The position numbers and the translations under genes are program-made. The notes under the pieces are model-generated. The model searched no databases, was not told the DNA's origin, and worked only from the letters and a program-made list of their open reading frames with translations. From Natronococcus roseus (lineage in GTDB: Archaea > Halobacteriota > Halobacteria > Halobacteriales > Natrialbaceae): DNA of 64,000 bases. The stretch lies in contig NZ_JBHLJR010000010.1 in assembly GCF_043677095.1 (NCBI RefSeq), positions 17,712-81,711 on the forward strand, given 5' to 3'. The number at the start of each line of letters is the position of its first letter. The stretch's first letter is position 1. Positions 47,674 to 57,427 of the stretch are shown here, one piece after another.

Positions 47674-49035
47674 TCACTCTCGAGGAGCGACCGATCCGAC
47701 GGCGAGAGCGTACTCGCCGCGTGTCCGTCCGTCGTCGTGGTAGGTGACCGGTTCCTCGATCGCGGCAACCGTTCCGCCCTCGACCGCTGCGGCGGTCGAA
47801 ATCCCCTCGAGTCGCTCGTGCTCGAGCGGCCCGGACTCGAGATCGAATCGACGAACGGCGTGGGTGTCGGGGTCCCGATCCCGAAAGTTCTGCGCGCAGG
47901 GGACGGCGATCCGCGAGCCGTCGGTCGCGAGGGCGTGAACGAACCCGCACACGGAGTCGTCCCACAGTGGCCGACCGTCCTCGCCGAAGACGGCGATCCG
48001 GTGTTCGTTCGGGTGGCGGCCCGCCGTCTCGCGGCTCTCTGCGGCGTAGGTGTTGCCCGTGAGAAACGCCACCCGGCCGTCGTTCGCGTAGGCGTGGTTC
48101 GGGTACGCGTACAGCCGTTCGCCGTCGATCTCGGTCTCGGTCGCGAGATCGACCCGCCAGCGCTCGGCGCCACCCGACTCGAGCAGGTAGCCGCGCTTGT
48201 CGCCGTGGCTCGCGACCGCGAGGCGCCCGTCGTCGAAGGAGACGTCGCCGACGCGGCGGTCGCCCTCGGTGCCGGGGTCCCAGGTCCAGGCGAGGTCGCC
48301 GCCCACTCCGGCGGTTTCACCGCCTCCGTTTCGCGACGACTCCGTCGTCGCGCAGGTCTCGAGAACGACCAGTCCGTTGTCGTGCTCGCCCGTACAGCGG
48401 TTGTAGCCGACGGCCAGGCGCTCCCCCGACTCGTCTAACTCGAGCGCGATCGGCGAGGCGTCAGTGCCGTACCGCCAACGGACCGTTCCCTCGGAATCGA
48501 ACGCGAGGACGGTGCTGTTCCACTGCCGGGTCTCGCCGTCGCGCTCGTAGCGGCGGGTCGCCGCGTACAGTCTGTCGCCGTCGGTCTCGAGGGCGACGAC
48601 GTACGGCTTGGCGAAGACGCTCCCCCGAACCGGCTCGCCGACGTCGGCAGCGGTCTCGTACCGCCACCGGCACTCGCCCGTCTCGAGGTCGTAGACTGCG
48701 ATCGTTCCTCTCTCCCCGCGTCCGGCGACAACGACCGTATCCGCGCGGTCGCCGTCGCTGCCGCCTCCCCCGTCGCCGCCCTCGAGCGTCACGATGCCGA
48801 CCGCGTGGTCGGGGTGCTCCACGGACCACCGGGCCTCGAGCGAGTCGCTCTCGAAGGCCGTGACGGTACCGTCCCACTGCCCGGCGACGACGACCCCGCC
48901 GGTCGCGTGAACCGCCGATCGAGTCCACATATGCCGGCTGCGGGCGCTCTCGATCCGGCCGAGCGAGCGGCGTTGAAGCGTCGACTCCTGCCCGTTGCCG
49001 TCTCTCCCATCGGATTCTGCGTCAGCCTCCGTCAT
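47674..49035 (-). CDS. PQQ/BamB-like beta-propeller protein
   Basis: 453 residues of repeated four-stranded blades with the xxWRYxT pattern (GECRWRYETAADVGEP, GTVRWRYGTDASPIAL, GAERWRVDLATETEID). It is soluble with no signal peptide. ATG 49035 (MTEADAESD) is favoured over the GTG-like extension to 49068. Propellers of this type bind partner proteins or quinone cofactors; here no cofactor residues are clear. It is 117 nt upstream of the acidic cluster on the same strand, so a link is possible. Confidence 0.8.
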   Translation of the reverse strand: MTEADAESDGRDGNGQESTLQRRSLGRIESARSRHMWTRSAVHATGGVVVAGQWDGTVTAFESDSLEARWSVEHPDHAVGIVTLEGGDGGGGSDGDRADTVVVAGRGERGTIAVYDLETGECRWRYETAADVGEPVRGSVFAKPYVVALETDGDRLYAATRRYERDGETRQWNSTVLAFDSEGTVRWRYGTDASPIALELDESGERLAVGYNRCTGEHDNGLVVLETCATTESSRNGGGETAGVGGDLAWTWDPGTEGDRRVGDVSFDDGRLAVASHGDKRGYLLESGGAERWRVDLATETEIDGERLYAYPNHAYANDGRVAFLTGNTYAAESRETAGRHPNEHRIAVFGEDGRPLWDDSVCGFVHALATDGSRIAVPCAQNFRDRDPDTHAVRRFDLESGPLEHERLEGISTAAAVEGGTVAAIEEPVTYHDDGRTRGEYALAVGSVAPRE

Positions 49036-49037
49036 AC

Positions 49038-49241
49038 TCACTCCGGTACAGGGACCGTCCCGTGACACGAGTCGCAGGTTGCTCGTCCGACAGCACGTCC
49101 CTCGAGCGGTCGGCCGTGCGTGAGGTCGTACTTGACCAGGCGATCCTCGGACGCGAGCGTAGACGCCCGTCCGGCGACGGCTCGGGCCGTCGCCGTCGTC
49201 GGCCTCGATCTCCGATCGTGTGACTGCGCGTTGGGTAGCAT
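49038..49241 (-). CDS. Possible small CxxC protein
   Basis: 67 residues from ATG 49241, with EDRLVKYDLTHGRPLEGRAV and a C-terminal CDSCHG pair that could be half a zinc site. It ends 2 nt before the beta-propeller start, suggesting a shared transcript. The N-terminal third is Arg/Thr/Ala-rich and less convincing. Confidence 0.45.
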   Translation of the reverse strand: MLPNAQSHDRRSRPTTATARAVAGRASTLASEDRLVKYDLTHGRPLEGRAVGRATCDSCHGTVPVPE

Positions 49242-49416
49242 CACCCGAGGATGACCGCCGGGGCCACTAAAACAATTCTGTTTGATGTATGGAAACTGAA
49301 GTTGCCGGAATACGGTCATCGTACGGAACGGTCGGTCCGAACGCCGAGCGGCAGCTACCGGTCGATCGAGGACCGCCGCGAGTGTCGCCCCGAAAACGTC
49401 ACGCACCGGCGTCGGA

Positions 49417-50343
49417 TCACTCGCGGTCGGCCTCGACCCCGACGTCGAACTTGCCGCGCCACCGGTAGCGCCTCCCGCCCCAGACGAACGATCGACGAGC
49501 CAGGCCGTAGCACAGCAGTGGAAGCGCCGCCAGCGCCACGGGGTAAGCCGCGAGGAACGTCCAGCGTCGGATCCCGAAGGCGGCGTAGACGCCGGCCATC
49601 AGGGTCGTCGTCAGGAGGAACGCGGGAAGCGGGAACAGCACGCAGACGGCGGTCAGCGCGGCCCCGATCACTCCCTGGACGATGAGCCCCGCCGGATCGT
49701 AGTAGCGAACGATCTGGACGAACCGAACCTGGTTCTCGAGTGTCTCGCGGATCGAGCCGCCGATCTCGACGTACCGCGTTCGCCTGACGGTCGTAAAGTC
49801 GACGTGCTCCATCAGGAGCCCGTCGTCGCTGATCGTTCGCCGAAGATCGGCGAGAAAGGCCGCCTCGTCCTCGAGATCGCCGCGCTCGAAAACGAGGGCG
49901 CCGGCCCACGGGATGTTTGCGAGGTAGACGGCGAGCGTCCCGCTGATCGCGTGGGTCGGTTCGAGTACGGTCGCGAGGGGATCCCGCCCGACGAACACGG
50001 GCACCTCGGAGGTCGGCCCCTGCCGGTCGTAGTCGGCACGGAGCCCCTCGAGCCAGTCGGGCGGGTGGTAGAAATCGTCGTCCGTCCAGACGATCCGCTC
50101 CGTTTCTGCGGCCTCCATACCGGCCGCGATCGCGTTGGCCTTTCCGGAACAGCCCTCGGGCTCTCCGGCGACGATCAGCCTGACGTCGGCGTAGTCGGCG
50201 ACGCGTTCGGCGACCGATTCGCAGGGGTCGTCGCAGACGACGAGGAGTTCGTCGCCCGATCGAAGCTGGGCGGCGACCTGCTCGCAGGCGTCGTTCCACC
50301 CCGTCGTCGGCAGGACGATGGTCGTCGGCGTAGCCGCTTCCAT
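49417..50343 (-). CDS. Membrane-anchored family 2-like glycosyltransferase
   Basis: 308 residues. The N-terminal GT-A domain has IVLPTTGWNDACEQVAAQL, CSGKANAIAAGME and the DxD-like TDDDFYHPPDWLE. Three or so C-terminal hydrophobic segments (LIVQGVIGAALTAVCVLFPL and TFLAAYPVALAALPLLCYGL) anchor it. It would transfer a sugar from a nucleotide- or dolichol-linked donor; acceptor unknown. It lies downstream of cbiA on the same strand. Confidence 0.85.
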   Translation of the reverse strand: MEAATPTTIVLPTTGWNDACEQVAAQLRSGDELLVVCDDPCESVAERVADYADVRLIVAGEPEGCSGKANAIAAGMEAAETERIVWTDDDFYHPPDWLEGLRADYDRQGPTSEVPVFVGRDPLATVLEPTHAISGTLAVYLANIPWAGALVFERGDLEDEAAFLADLRRTISDDGLLMEHVDFTTVRRTRYVEIGGSIRETLENQVRFVQIVRYYDPAGLIVQGVIGAALTAVCVLFPLPAFLLTTTLMAGVYAAFGIRRWTFLAAYPVALAALPLLCYGLARRSFVWGGRRYRWRGKFDVGVEADRE

Positions 50344-50435
50344 ACCTCACCATTCGCGTCAGTTGTCATCAAACGACAGGATTGACCCGGTGACGGCCGG
50401 GCGAACGTGATGGGGCGCCGGAAGGCGATCCGAAC

Positions 50436-51752
50436 TCAGTTCTCGACCAGATCGAGGAAGCGATCGAACGCCCCGCTCTCGGGGTGAACGTGGGCGTAGG
50501 TCCCCAGCGAGTCGTACTCGAGGAGGCCGTCGCGATCGCCGTCGATACCGTCGCCCCGGACCGTCTCGAACGCGAAGCGGGCGTCGCCGTCGACGTCGGC
50601 GCTCGAGTAGTGGAACTCGTGGCCCCGGATCGACTCGCCCGCTGTCGCGGTGAGCGTGCCGTCGACGGCCTCGAGTTCGACGTGGTCGAGCGCCTGGTAG
50701 CGGTCGTGCATCGTCACGTCCGCGGGCAGGATCCCCGCCATCTCGCCGCGCTCGCCGTCGGCGGTCGAGAGCGACCGGCTCATCGCCATCAGCCCGCCGC
50801 ACTCGCCGAGGACGGGGAGACCGTCGCTCGCGCGCTCGCCGAGGTCGGCGAGGGTGCCGCCGGCTTCGAGCTCCTCGACGTGGAGTTCGGGGTACCCTCC
50901 GGGGAGGTAGACGCCGTCGCAGTCGGGTACCGGGTCGCCCGCGACCGGCGAGAACGTCACCAGTTCCGCCCGCTCGCGGAAGCGCTCGATCGTCGCCGGA
51001 TACCGAAAGCAGAAGGCGGCGTCGCTGGCGACGGCGACGCGAGCGTCGACGGGCGTCGACCCCTCGTCGGCCCGTGCGTCACCTTCGAGCGCGCCGGGTT
51101 CGCTCGCTACCGCCGTCAGCCGTTCGGTCTCGAGGGTTTCGGCGGCCTCCCGAAGCGCCGCTCGCGGCAGCGCCGCCTCCGCGCCCATCTCGAGCCCCAG
51201 GTGGCGGTCGGGAATCTCGAGGGCAGGGTTCGGCGGAATCCGTCCGAAGTACTCGAGCTCCTCGGGCAGCGCGTCCCGAATTCCCTGCTCGTGGCGACCG
51301 CCGTGGGCGCGCTGGGCGACGATCCCGGCGACTTCGACGTCCCGGCCGATCCGATCGGCGTACTCGCGGAAGCCGAGCGCGGTCGCCGCGACGCTCTCCA
51401 TTCCCGCGCTGGCGTCGACAACGAGCACGACGGGGAGGTCGAGCGCCTCGGCGACCATCGCCGTGCTCGAGCCGTCGCCGTCGTACAGCCCCATGACGCC
51501 CTCGACGACGCAGACGTCGCCCTCGCCGCGGCGGTAGTTCCGGCGGAGGCCGTCCTCGCCACAGAGCCACAGGTCGAGCGTGCGGGAGGGCCGTCCTGCG
51601 ACCGCCTCGTGGTGGCTCGGATCGATGAAGTCCGGTCCCGCCTTCGCCGGCTGGACGTCGTAGCCGGCGTCCTCGAGGGCCTGGATCACCGACAGCGTCG
51701 CGACGGTTTTGCCGACGCCGGAGCTGACGCCGCCAAGAACGAACCCCTTCAT
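50436..51752 (-). CDS. cbiA: Cobyrinate a,c-diamide synthase
   Basis: 438 residues with an N-terminal P-loop (GVSSGVGKTVATLSVIQAL), the central DAGYDVQPAKAGPDFIDPSH motif of this enzyme, and a C-terminal class I glutamine amidotransferase domain with its Cys in LGECGGLMAMSRS (near residue 317). It amidates the a and c side chains of cobyrinate in corrin synthesis, using ATP and glutamine. No other cob genes are in the window. Confidence 0.93.
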   Translation of the reverse strand: MKGFVLGGVSSGVGKTVATLSVIQALEDAGYDVQPAKAGPDFIDPSHHEAVAGRPSRTLDLWLCGEDGLRRNYRRGEGDVCVVEGVMGLYDGDGSSTAMVAEALDLPVVLVVDASAGMESVAATALGFREYADRIGRDVEVAGIVAQRAHGGRHEQGIRDALPEELEYFGRIPPNPALEIPDRHLGLEMGAEAALPRAALREAAETLETERLTAVASEPGALEGDARADEGSTPVDARVAVASDAAFCFRYPATIERFRERAELVTFSPVAGDPVPDCDGVYLPGGYPELHVEELEAGGTLADLGERASDGLPVLGECGGLMAMSRSLSTADGERGEMAGILPADVTMHDRYQALDHVELEAVDGTLTATAGESIRGHEFHYSSADVDGDARFAFETVRGDGIDGDRDGLLEYDSLGTYAHVHPESGAFDRFLDLVEN

Positions 51753-52018
51753 CGCGGCTCCCCCGCACGGGGCGCCGTCCGCACGCTTCGGATCATTGTG
51801 GTTGCGTTAGCACAATCGGACTTGAATCCGTCGGTGCGGACGATGACGGCGTGCCGCTCGGGGAACGACGGTTCGTCGCAGCCGTTCCCGGAACCCTACG
51901 GCCGTCGTTGCCCAGGAGGGGTGGGAGCCCGCTCGAGTAGGGTCGGAACGCGCTCGAGTAAGCGAACACCGCCGACGAACTTAACAGCCACACGACCCTA
52001 CGTTCGCCGCTGGTCCCC

Positions 52019-52183
52019 ATGACCGAGGAGAACGAGCAACAGACCGAGCACCACCTTCGAGAGGCGATTCGACACCTCGGCGAGGCACAGGACGGCGACC
52101 TTCGCAAGACGAACGCCACCGTCATCGAGGACGTCTCGGACACCGTCTCGACGGTCCTTCGCGAGCAGGAACGGACCGAGTAG
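52019..52183 (+). CDS. Small acidic 54-residue protein
   Basis: ATG 52019 opens 54 codons: NEQQTEHHLREAIRHLGEA, then KTNATVIEDVSDTVSTVLRE. The pattern suggests two amphipathic helices. No cysteine or membrane segment. Good haloarchaeal codon use; function unknown. It is divergent from cbiA across 266 nt that show no other feature. Confidence 0.6.
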   Translation: MTEENEQQTEHHLREAIRHLGEAQDGDLRKTNATVIEDVSDTVSTVLREQERTE

Positions 52184-52267
52184 CGGGACCGTCCGGCTAC
52201 TCGGCTCGAGACCTGCCGTTCGCACGCCAACCACAGCGTTATCAGTATTCTTCTCCAGGAGTACGAT

Positions 52268-52498
52268 ATGAGTGACGAAAGCCCAGCGACGGGTTCGACG
52301 CCGAACTGTCACCGACGCGACTGTGACGAGCCCGCGGCGTTCGTCGTCCTCGAGCGCTACCAGGAGGAGACCGGAAAGGGCGCCGTCGAGGCCGAAGCGA
52401 CCCTCTGCCGGGATCACACTGACGAGGAGAGTCCGGCGAACCTCGACGGGGCGTACGACGACTACGTGTTCCGGATCGAGCCGATCGCCGAGGGCTGA
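52268..52498 (+). CDS. Small Cys/His protein
   Basis: 76 residues with NCHRRDCDEP and later CRDHTDEE: three Cys and two His that could hold one zinc ion. The sequence CAGGAGTACGATATG gives a Shine-Dalgarno-like GGAG before the ATG at 52268. Function unknown. Confidence 0.65.
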   Translation: MSDESPATGSTPNCHRRDCDEPAAFVVLERYQEETGKGAVEAEATLCRDHTDEESPANLDGAYDDYVFRIEPIAEG

Positions 52499-52627
52499 CG
52501 AGGGCTGCGGGCGGCGCGACGGTCACCACGATGAACGGCGTATCCCGCTCGAGGAGTTGCGAAATCCCGGGCCGGGACGGATCAGTACGCATTTGAGCGG
52601 GCTCTCTCGTTATGCTATCAGAGAGGG

Positions 52628-54211
52628 ATGACGGAGGACGATACGGTCGACAGGGAGGAAGCCGAGGGGATCGAGTACGGGATTGAGGACCGACCACCGC
52701 TGGGCGAGTCGACGGTGCTCGGAATCCAGCACTATCTGACGATGGTCGGGGCGAACATCGCGGTGCCGCTGATCCTGGCCGACGCGATGGGGATGCCGGG
52801 CGACGTCACGGCCCAGTTCATCGGGACGTTCTTCGTCGTCTCGGGAATCGCGACGCTCGCCCAGACGACGTTCGGGAACCGGTACCCGATCGTCCAGGGC
52901 GCACCGTTTTCGATGCTGGCGCCGGCGCTCGCGATCATCGCCGTCGTGACGGCTGGCGGGGTACAGGGCCAACCCGACTGGCAGGCCGCGTTGCTCCAGC
53001 TTCAGGGGGCGATCATCGTCGCCGCGGCGGTCCAGGTCGCGATGGGGTACTTCGGGCTGGTCGGCAAGCTCCGACGGTTCCTCTCGCCGGTCGTCATCGC
53101 GCCGACGATCGCCCTGATCGGCCTGGCGCTGTTCGACGCCGGCCAGATCACCGACACCGACCAGAGCTGGCTGCTGCTCGGGCTCACGCTCGGACTGATC
53201 CTGCTGTTCTCGCAGTACCTCGAGATCAGACACCGGGCGTTCAGACTGTATCCGGTCCTGCTGGCGATCGGCATCGCCTGGATCGTCGCCGCGGTCCTCT
53301 CGGCTACGGGCGTCTTCGGCGGGGGCCACCCGGGTCACGTCCCGCTCGGCGACGTCACCGACGTCGATCCCCTGTTGCCGATCCACCCGCTACAGTGGGG
53401 CGTTCCGGAGTTCACGACGGCGTTCGTCGTCGGGATGTTCGCCGGGGTGCTCGCCTCGATCGTCGAGAGCATCGGCGACTACTACGCGGTTGCGAACCTG
53501 ACCGGTTCGGCGGCGCCGAGCGAGCGACGGATCAACCACGGGATCGGGATGGAGGGGGTGATGAACGTCTTCTCGGGCGTGATGGGGACCGGGGGATCGA
53601 CCTCCTACTCCGAGAACATCGGCGCGATCGGGCTGACCGGCGTCGCCTCGCGATACGTCGTCCAGATCGGCGCCGCGGTCATGCTGGTCGCCGGCTTCGT
53701 CGGCTACTTCGGCCAGCTGATCGCGACCATCCCCGATCCGATCGTCGGCGGCCTGTTCGTCGCGATGTTCGCCCAGATCGTCGCCGTCGGGATCTCGAAC
53801 CTGAAACACGTCGATCTCGAGTCCTCGAGGAACGTCTTCGTCGTCGGCTTCGCGCTGTTCGTCGGTCTCGCGGTCCCCGAGTACATGGCGAACTTCGCGG
53901 ATCCGATCGCGTTTCGGGAGGGAATCGAGCTGGCGGCGACGATCGCGCCGCTGGTCGAGGCCGAGCCGATCGCCGGCACCGCAGTTGCAGTCTGGATCGA
54001 GGCGATCGCCCAGGCGCTTGCGGACTCGGTGTTCATCATCGGTTCGACGGGGATGGCCGTCGGCGGGCTGGCCGCGCTCGTCCTCGACAACACGATCCCC
54101 GGCACCCGCGAGGAGCGCGGGCTGGCCCAGTGGGAGCGACTCACCGAGGACGAGTCGGAGTTCGACTCCGCCTGGGACCGCTGGATCGGCTCGAGCCGAG
54201 ACGGCGACTGA
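52628..54211 (+). CDS. NCS2-family xanthine/uracil permease
   Basis: 527 residues and about 12 to 14 membrane helices. Family markers are LGIQHYLTMVGANIAVPLIL at helix 1 and the substrate/core region VVGMFAGVLASIVESIGDYY. GTGGSTSYSENIGAIGLTGV is the NCS2 QNxG-type loop with Asn present. It imports a nucleobase such as xanthine, urate or uracil, driven by an ion gradient. Acidic C-terminal tail. Transcribed alone. Confidence 0.92.
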   Translation: MTEDDTVDREEAEGIEYGIEDRPPLGESTVLGIQHYLTMVGANIAVPLILADAMGMPGDVTAQFIGTFFVVSGIATLAQTTFGNRYPIVQGAPFSMLAPALAIIAVVTAGGVQGQPDWQAALLQLQGAIIVAAAVQVAMGYFGLVGKLRRFLSPVVIAPTIALIGLALFDAGQITDTDQSWLLLGLTLGLILLFSQYLEIRHRAFRLYPVLLAIGIAWIVAAVLSATGVFGGGHPGHVPLGDVTDVDPLLPIHPLQWGVPEFTTAFVVGMFAGVLASIVESIGDYYAVANLTGSAAPSERRINHGIGMEGVMNVFSGVMGTGGSTSYSENIGAIGLTGVASRYVVQIGAAVMLVAGFVGYFGQLIATIPDPIVGGLFVAMFAQIVAVGISNLKHVDLESSRNVFVVGFALFVGLAVPEYMANFADPIAFREGIELAATIAPLVEAEPIAGTAVAVWIEAIAQALADSVFIIGSTGMAVGGLAALVLDNTIPGTREERGLAQWERLTEDESEFDSAWDRWIGSSRDGD

Positions 54212-54316
54212 GGCGGACTCCCGTCCGTCAGTTCCGAAGCCGGGAGCCGTCGTGCGGTCGCCCCGGGTAATCGGGACGACAGACCGTCCGAGCGAGCCGC
54301 GAACGCCAGCCGGGGA

Positions 54317-54323
54317 TCTATTA
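54317..54323 (+). promoter_or_regulatory. TATA box of the alpha/beta hydrolase gene
   Basis: TCTATTA lies centred 26 nt before the ATG at 54346, predicting a leaderless transcript. Confidence 0.45.
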
Positions 54324-54345
54324 CCGAGCGGTTCCAGACGAAGGT

Positions 54346-55173
54346 ATGGCAGAACTCTCGCTCGAGGACGGCACGCTCTGGTACGACACGCGCGGCGACG
54401 GCTCGCCGCTGGTGTTCGTCCACGGCGGCTGGCAGAACGGTCGCGCCTGGGGTCCCCAGGTCGATCGGTTCGAATCGACACACCAACCCGTCACCCTCGA
54501 CGTACGCGGCCACGGCAACACGGGCGCGACCGACGCCGACGAGTACTCGATCGATCTCTTCACCGACGATCTCGAGGCGCTGCTCGACCACCTCGCGCTC
54601 GAGAACCCGGTGCTGTGTGGTCTCTCGCTGGGCTCGATGGTCATCCAGAACTACCTCGGTCGTCACCCCGACCGCGCCGCGGGGGCGATCCTCGGCGGGG
54701 CCGTCAGATCGATGCCGCCCGTCGAGTTACCGATGGGAGCAAAGTCGTTCCTGTCGCCGATGCCCGCCCTGTCCGCGTCGCTGTCGATGACCGGACCCGA
54801 GGCGACGTTTCGGTCGATGCTGACCTCGATCCAGGCGACGACGGGCCAGCGGTGGCTCTCGGTCGATCCCGAGGTCCGATCGATGGCGATGGACGCCGTC
54901 GGCGAGGTCGAAGACGAGGAGTACCGGAAGATCTTCGACGCGCTCTACCGGTTCGACCCGCCCGAACTGACTCACGTCGAGACGCCGACGCTGGTCGTCC
55001 ACGGCGACCAGGAGGCCCCGCCCGTGAAACGACAGGGTCGTGCGATCGCCGGCGAGGTCGAGGACGGCGCGTGGCTCGAGCTGGCCGACTCCGGCCACCT
55101 GGTCAACCAGGACCGTCCGGCGGCGTTCAACGAGGCCGTGACCGAGTTCCTCGAGCGACGAGTCCGCGTCTGA
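54346..55173 (+). CDS. Alpha/beta-fold hydrolase
   Basis: 275 residues. The oxyanion turn is HGGWQNG (26-32), the nucleophile is Ser94 in CGLSLGSMV, and the catalytic His is in DSGHLVNQDRP near the end, with an Asp in HGDQE as likely acid. Esterase, lactonase or epoxide hydrolase activity cannot be separated by sequence. The next gene, a MaoC protein, follows on the same strand. Confidence 0.88.
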   Translation: MAELSLEDGTLWYDTRGDGSPLVFVHGGWQNGRAWGPQVDRFESTHQPVTLDVRGHGNTGATDADEYSIDLFTDDLEALLDHLALENPVLCGLSLGSMVIQNYLGRHPDRAAGAILGGAVRSMPPVELPMGAKSFLSPMPALSASLSMTGPEATFRSMLTSIQATTGQRWLSVDPEVRSMAMDAVGEVEDEEYRKIFDALYRFDPPELTHVETPTLVVHGDQEAPPVKRQGRAIAGEVEDGAWLELADSGHLVNQDRPAAFNEAVTEFLERRVRV

Positions 55174-55263
55174 AGACGGTCACGGATCGATGGAGGTAGC
55201 GATGTCATCAAGAGGGTGCGAATCCTACGCATAGTCGATCACGATCGGTTCCGGCTACTACCT

Positions 55264-55887
55264 ATGAGTTCGAACACGATACCAACGGACGCTACCGACA
55301 TCGTACCGGGTCCCGAACGCTGGGCGACGATCTCACAGCACGTTCTCAACAGCTACGCCGAGGCGAACAACGCGATGCTGGCTGCGATGGGGCTCCAGTC
55401 CTCGAGCGAGGCGACCAGGGTCGACCCGACGGTTCCGGAGGTCACCTACGGAGACGCCGACTGGACGACCGAACGGTCGACGGACAGTCTCGCGGAGCTC
55501 TCGGTCGGTGACGCCGTCCGGTTTACCAAATCGGTCGAGGACGCGGACGTCGCCGCCTTCGCCCAGGTCTCGGGCGACACCAACCGGCTCCACCTCGAGA
55601 ACGACTTCGCCGAGAACACCCGCTTCGGCGGCTCGATCGTCCACGGCACGCTCGTCGCCGGCGCCATCAGCGCGGCCCTCGCGCGGTTTCCGGGGCTGAC
55701 GGTGTATCTCTCCCAGGACCTCGAGTTTCAGGGCCCCGTCGAGATCGGCTCGACGATCACCGCCGACTGCGAGATCATCGAGGAACTGGGCGGGGACCGG
55801 TATCGGCTGCGGACGACCGTCGACGCCGAGGGCGAGCGCGTGGTCGACGGCGAGGCCGTCGTCTTGATCGAGGACCCGCCCGAGTGA
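55264..55887 (+). CDS. MaoC/PhaJ-like enoyl-CoA hydratase
   Basis: 207 residues from ATG 55264. An N-terminal ~75-residue helical extension (SQHVLNSYAEANNAMLAAMG) resembles a phasin-like or PhaP-type helix pair and precedes the hot-dog domain with SGDTNRLH (Asp105, His110) and GSIVHGTLVAGAIS. R-specific hydratases of this sort supply hydroxyacyl-CoA for polyhydroxyalkanoate synthesis, a plausible role here. Confidence 0.82.
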   Translation: MSSNTIPTDATDIVPGPERWATISQHVLNSYAEANNAMLAAMGLQSSSEATRVDPTVPEVTYGDADWTTERSTDSLAELSVGDAVRFTKSVEDADVAAFAQVSGDTNRLHLENDFAENTRFGGSIVHGTLVAGAISAALARFPGLTVYLSQDLEFQGPVEIGSTITADCEIIEELGGDRYRLRTTVDAEGERVVDGEAVVLIEDPPE

Positions 55888-55911
55888 GGTGGGTCGGCGA
55901 CCGGGAGCTGC

Positions 55912-56547
55912 TTACTCCTCGCCGTCGAAGACGCCGTACACTATCGCGCCCGACTCGGGATCCTCGAGATCCTCTTCGAGGCCGACCTCGATCACTCGAG
56001 TCCAGGTTCCCTCCGCGGGCGCGTTCCACACCTCGTCGATGCAGTAGCAGTTGAGCACCAGCCCGCTGTCGATATCGTAGGGCTCCCCCTCGGGTTGGTG
56101 AGCGTCGAAAGCCACATCCTCGTCGCCCCGGACGACCAGCGCCATCGTTCGGGTTTCCCCCGGCGCCAGCTCGAGGGCGTACAGCGTGATCTCGTCGGTG
56201 TCGAGGGTCGGCAGCTCCTCGACCGGATCCGCGACGAGGTCGACGTCCTCGAGCTCCTGGGTGTCGTACTGCTCGGTGTCGCTGATCTCGGCGTCCGGAT
56301 TCGGCTCGTACAGCTCGCTCGTCATCGGGAGCTGCTCGTCGGCGAACCCGACGCCCAGCGTCACCGACCCGTCGGAGGCTTCGGACTGCTCGGCGACCGT
56401 CTCCCGAAGGGCGTCCATATCGAGCTCCTCGAGCTGTGGGTGGGAATCGCCGTCCTCCGTATCCGCACAGCCGGCCGCGCCGACGACGAGCGCGCCCGCA
56501 GCCGTCTGGAGGAATCGGCGTCGCTCGAGATCGGGGCTCCGTTTCAT
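55912..56547 (-). CDS. Tat-exported lipoprotein
   Basis: 211 residues. The N-terminus has a twin-arginine signal (RRRFLQTAAGALVVGAAGC) with the lipobox Cys at residue 27, then an acidic Asp/Glu linker and a soluble beta-rich domain (SVTLGVGFADEQ, ITLYALELAPGETRTMALVV). It would sit on the outer face of the membrane. Function unknown. Last gene before the AT-rich island. Confidence 0.82.
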   Translation of the reverse strand: MKRSPDLERRRFLQTAAGALVVGAAGCADTEDGDSHPQLEELDMDALRETVAEQSEASDGSVTLGVGFADEQLPMTSELYEPNPDAEISDTEQYDTQELEDVDLVADPVEELPTLDTDEITLYALELAPGETRTMALVVRGDEDVAFDAHQPEGEPYDIDSGLVLNCYCIDEVWNAPAEGTWTRVIEVGLEEDLEDPESGAIVYGVFDGEE

Positions 56548-57104
56548 ACCACCATCCGGCGGTTCGACGTATATAGGGGTTGAGATACCCCACGTCGCTC
56601 GCTGTCAACTCGCCGAGAGGTCGCGCTCGAATTTCCAGCGGAGTCGCCGCTGTGAGACGTCGTCAGTGTCTCGACGAGGACTGCTCGAAAACGCACTACT
56701 CGGGTGAGCTATAGTAGCCACTGAAAGCTAGTACGCATCCGATCGCACGACAGCTATGTGATCGGTGTGCAAACAGTTTCAGTTGTTACTATAGGAACGA
56801 GGCTCGAGGAGAAGCTGCTGCAGGATTTGAACCACGCGAACGGCTCGTTTCACTCGCCGTTCTCTACTTCAAATCCTTCGCGAGCCACGTACTCGAGGCT
56901 CGCGGGGTTGCTCGCCTCGAGAAGTGGGCGCTGCAGGAACATCACATAACAACTGGTATTCCGGAACATATTACCCCAACCCTTAAGCTAAAGTAGAGAA
57001 TCCACCATATTCCGTGACAACTTCGACGCGAACAGTTACACCAGTCACCGCTCCTATCGGATAAACATCACACCCAGATCTAGACGCGAAAACCCGATCG
57101 CCGC
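56548..57104. other. Boundary region with a short inverted-repeat element
   Basis: No gene is seen. It contains the 9-bp inverted repeat GGATTTGAA (56823-56831) / TTCAAATCC (56868-56876), reading outward like a tRNA T arm (GTGGTTCAAATCC on the minus strand). A related pair (GGATTCGAA at 2761-2769, TTCGAATTCC at 2802-2811) lies after the tRNA-Arg gene. GC falls downstream from here, so this may be the left edge of the island. Confidence 0.45.
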
Positions 57105-57419
57105 CTACTCGCCACGCGCAGCCCGCAACTCCTCCTCCAACGCCTCGCTGGCTACCGTGACAAACTCCTCCCACACGTCCCCGTCAACTTCCTTCACCGC
57201 TTCGAGTTCGTCGTCGTCCACGGCGAGAATGACGCCCTCCCAATCACTGACCGCCCACGAAGATTTCAATTCGTCGCAGCTGAACGTGAACTCCTCGCCC
57301 AATTCTGCCGTCGTCTTGGGACTTACCTTTCTGCCGAGTGACGTGTCGTAGATCTCAACGGTAGCCTCACCTCGCTCCACCCACCCAGCGAACCCTTCCA
57401 AGGCCTCCCCGTCTCTCAC
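57105..57419 (-). CDS. Island protein, small acidic paralogue 1
   Basis: 104 residues. TVEIYDTSLGRKVSPKTTAE and LGEEFTFSCDELKSSWAVSD precede a C-terminal acidic helix. It aligns by eye with the product of 57428-57769 over the GRKV...GE segment and the D/E-rich end, so the two are probably tandem paralogues. Unknown function; likely an effector/immunity-like or element-maintenance protein, but there is no direct sign. Confidence 0.6.
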   Translation of the reverse strand: MRDGEALEGFAGWVERGEATVEIYDTSLGRKVSPKTTAELGEEFTFSCDELKSSWAVSDWEGVILAVDDDELEAVKEVDGDVWEEFVTVASEALEEELRAARGE

Positions 57420-57427
57420 GCCTTATC

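Noticed and set aside
46669..48438. Hydrophobic plus-strand frame (FVFLVFFVLFGFL repeats) that looks like a membrane protein
   Set aside because: It is the antisense of the Glu/Asp runs of acidic gene A and of the propeller gene; GAG/GAC codons read in reverse give Leu/Phe/Val-rich strings.
56758..56949. 63-codon frame in the boundary region
   Set aside because: Crosses the inverted-repeat element and has chance-like composition.
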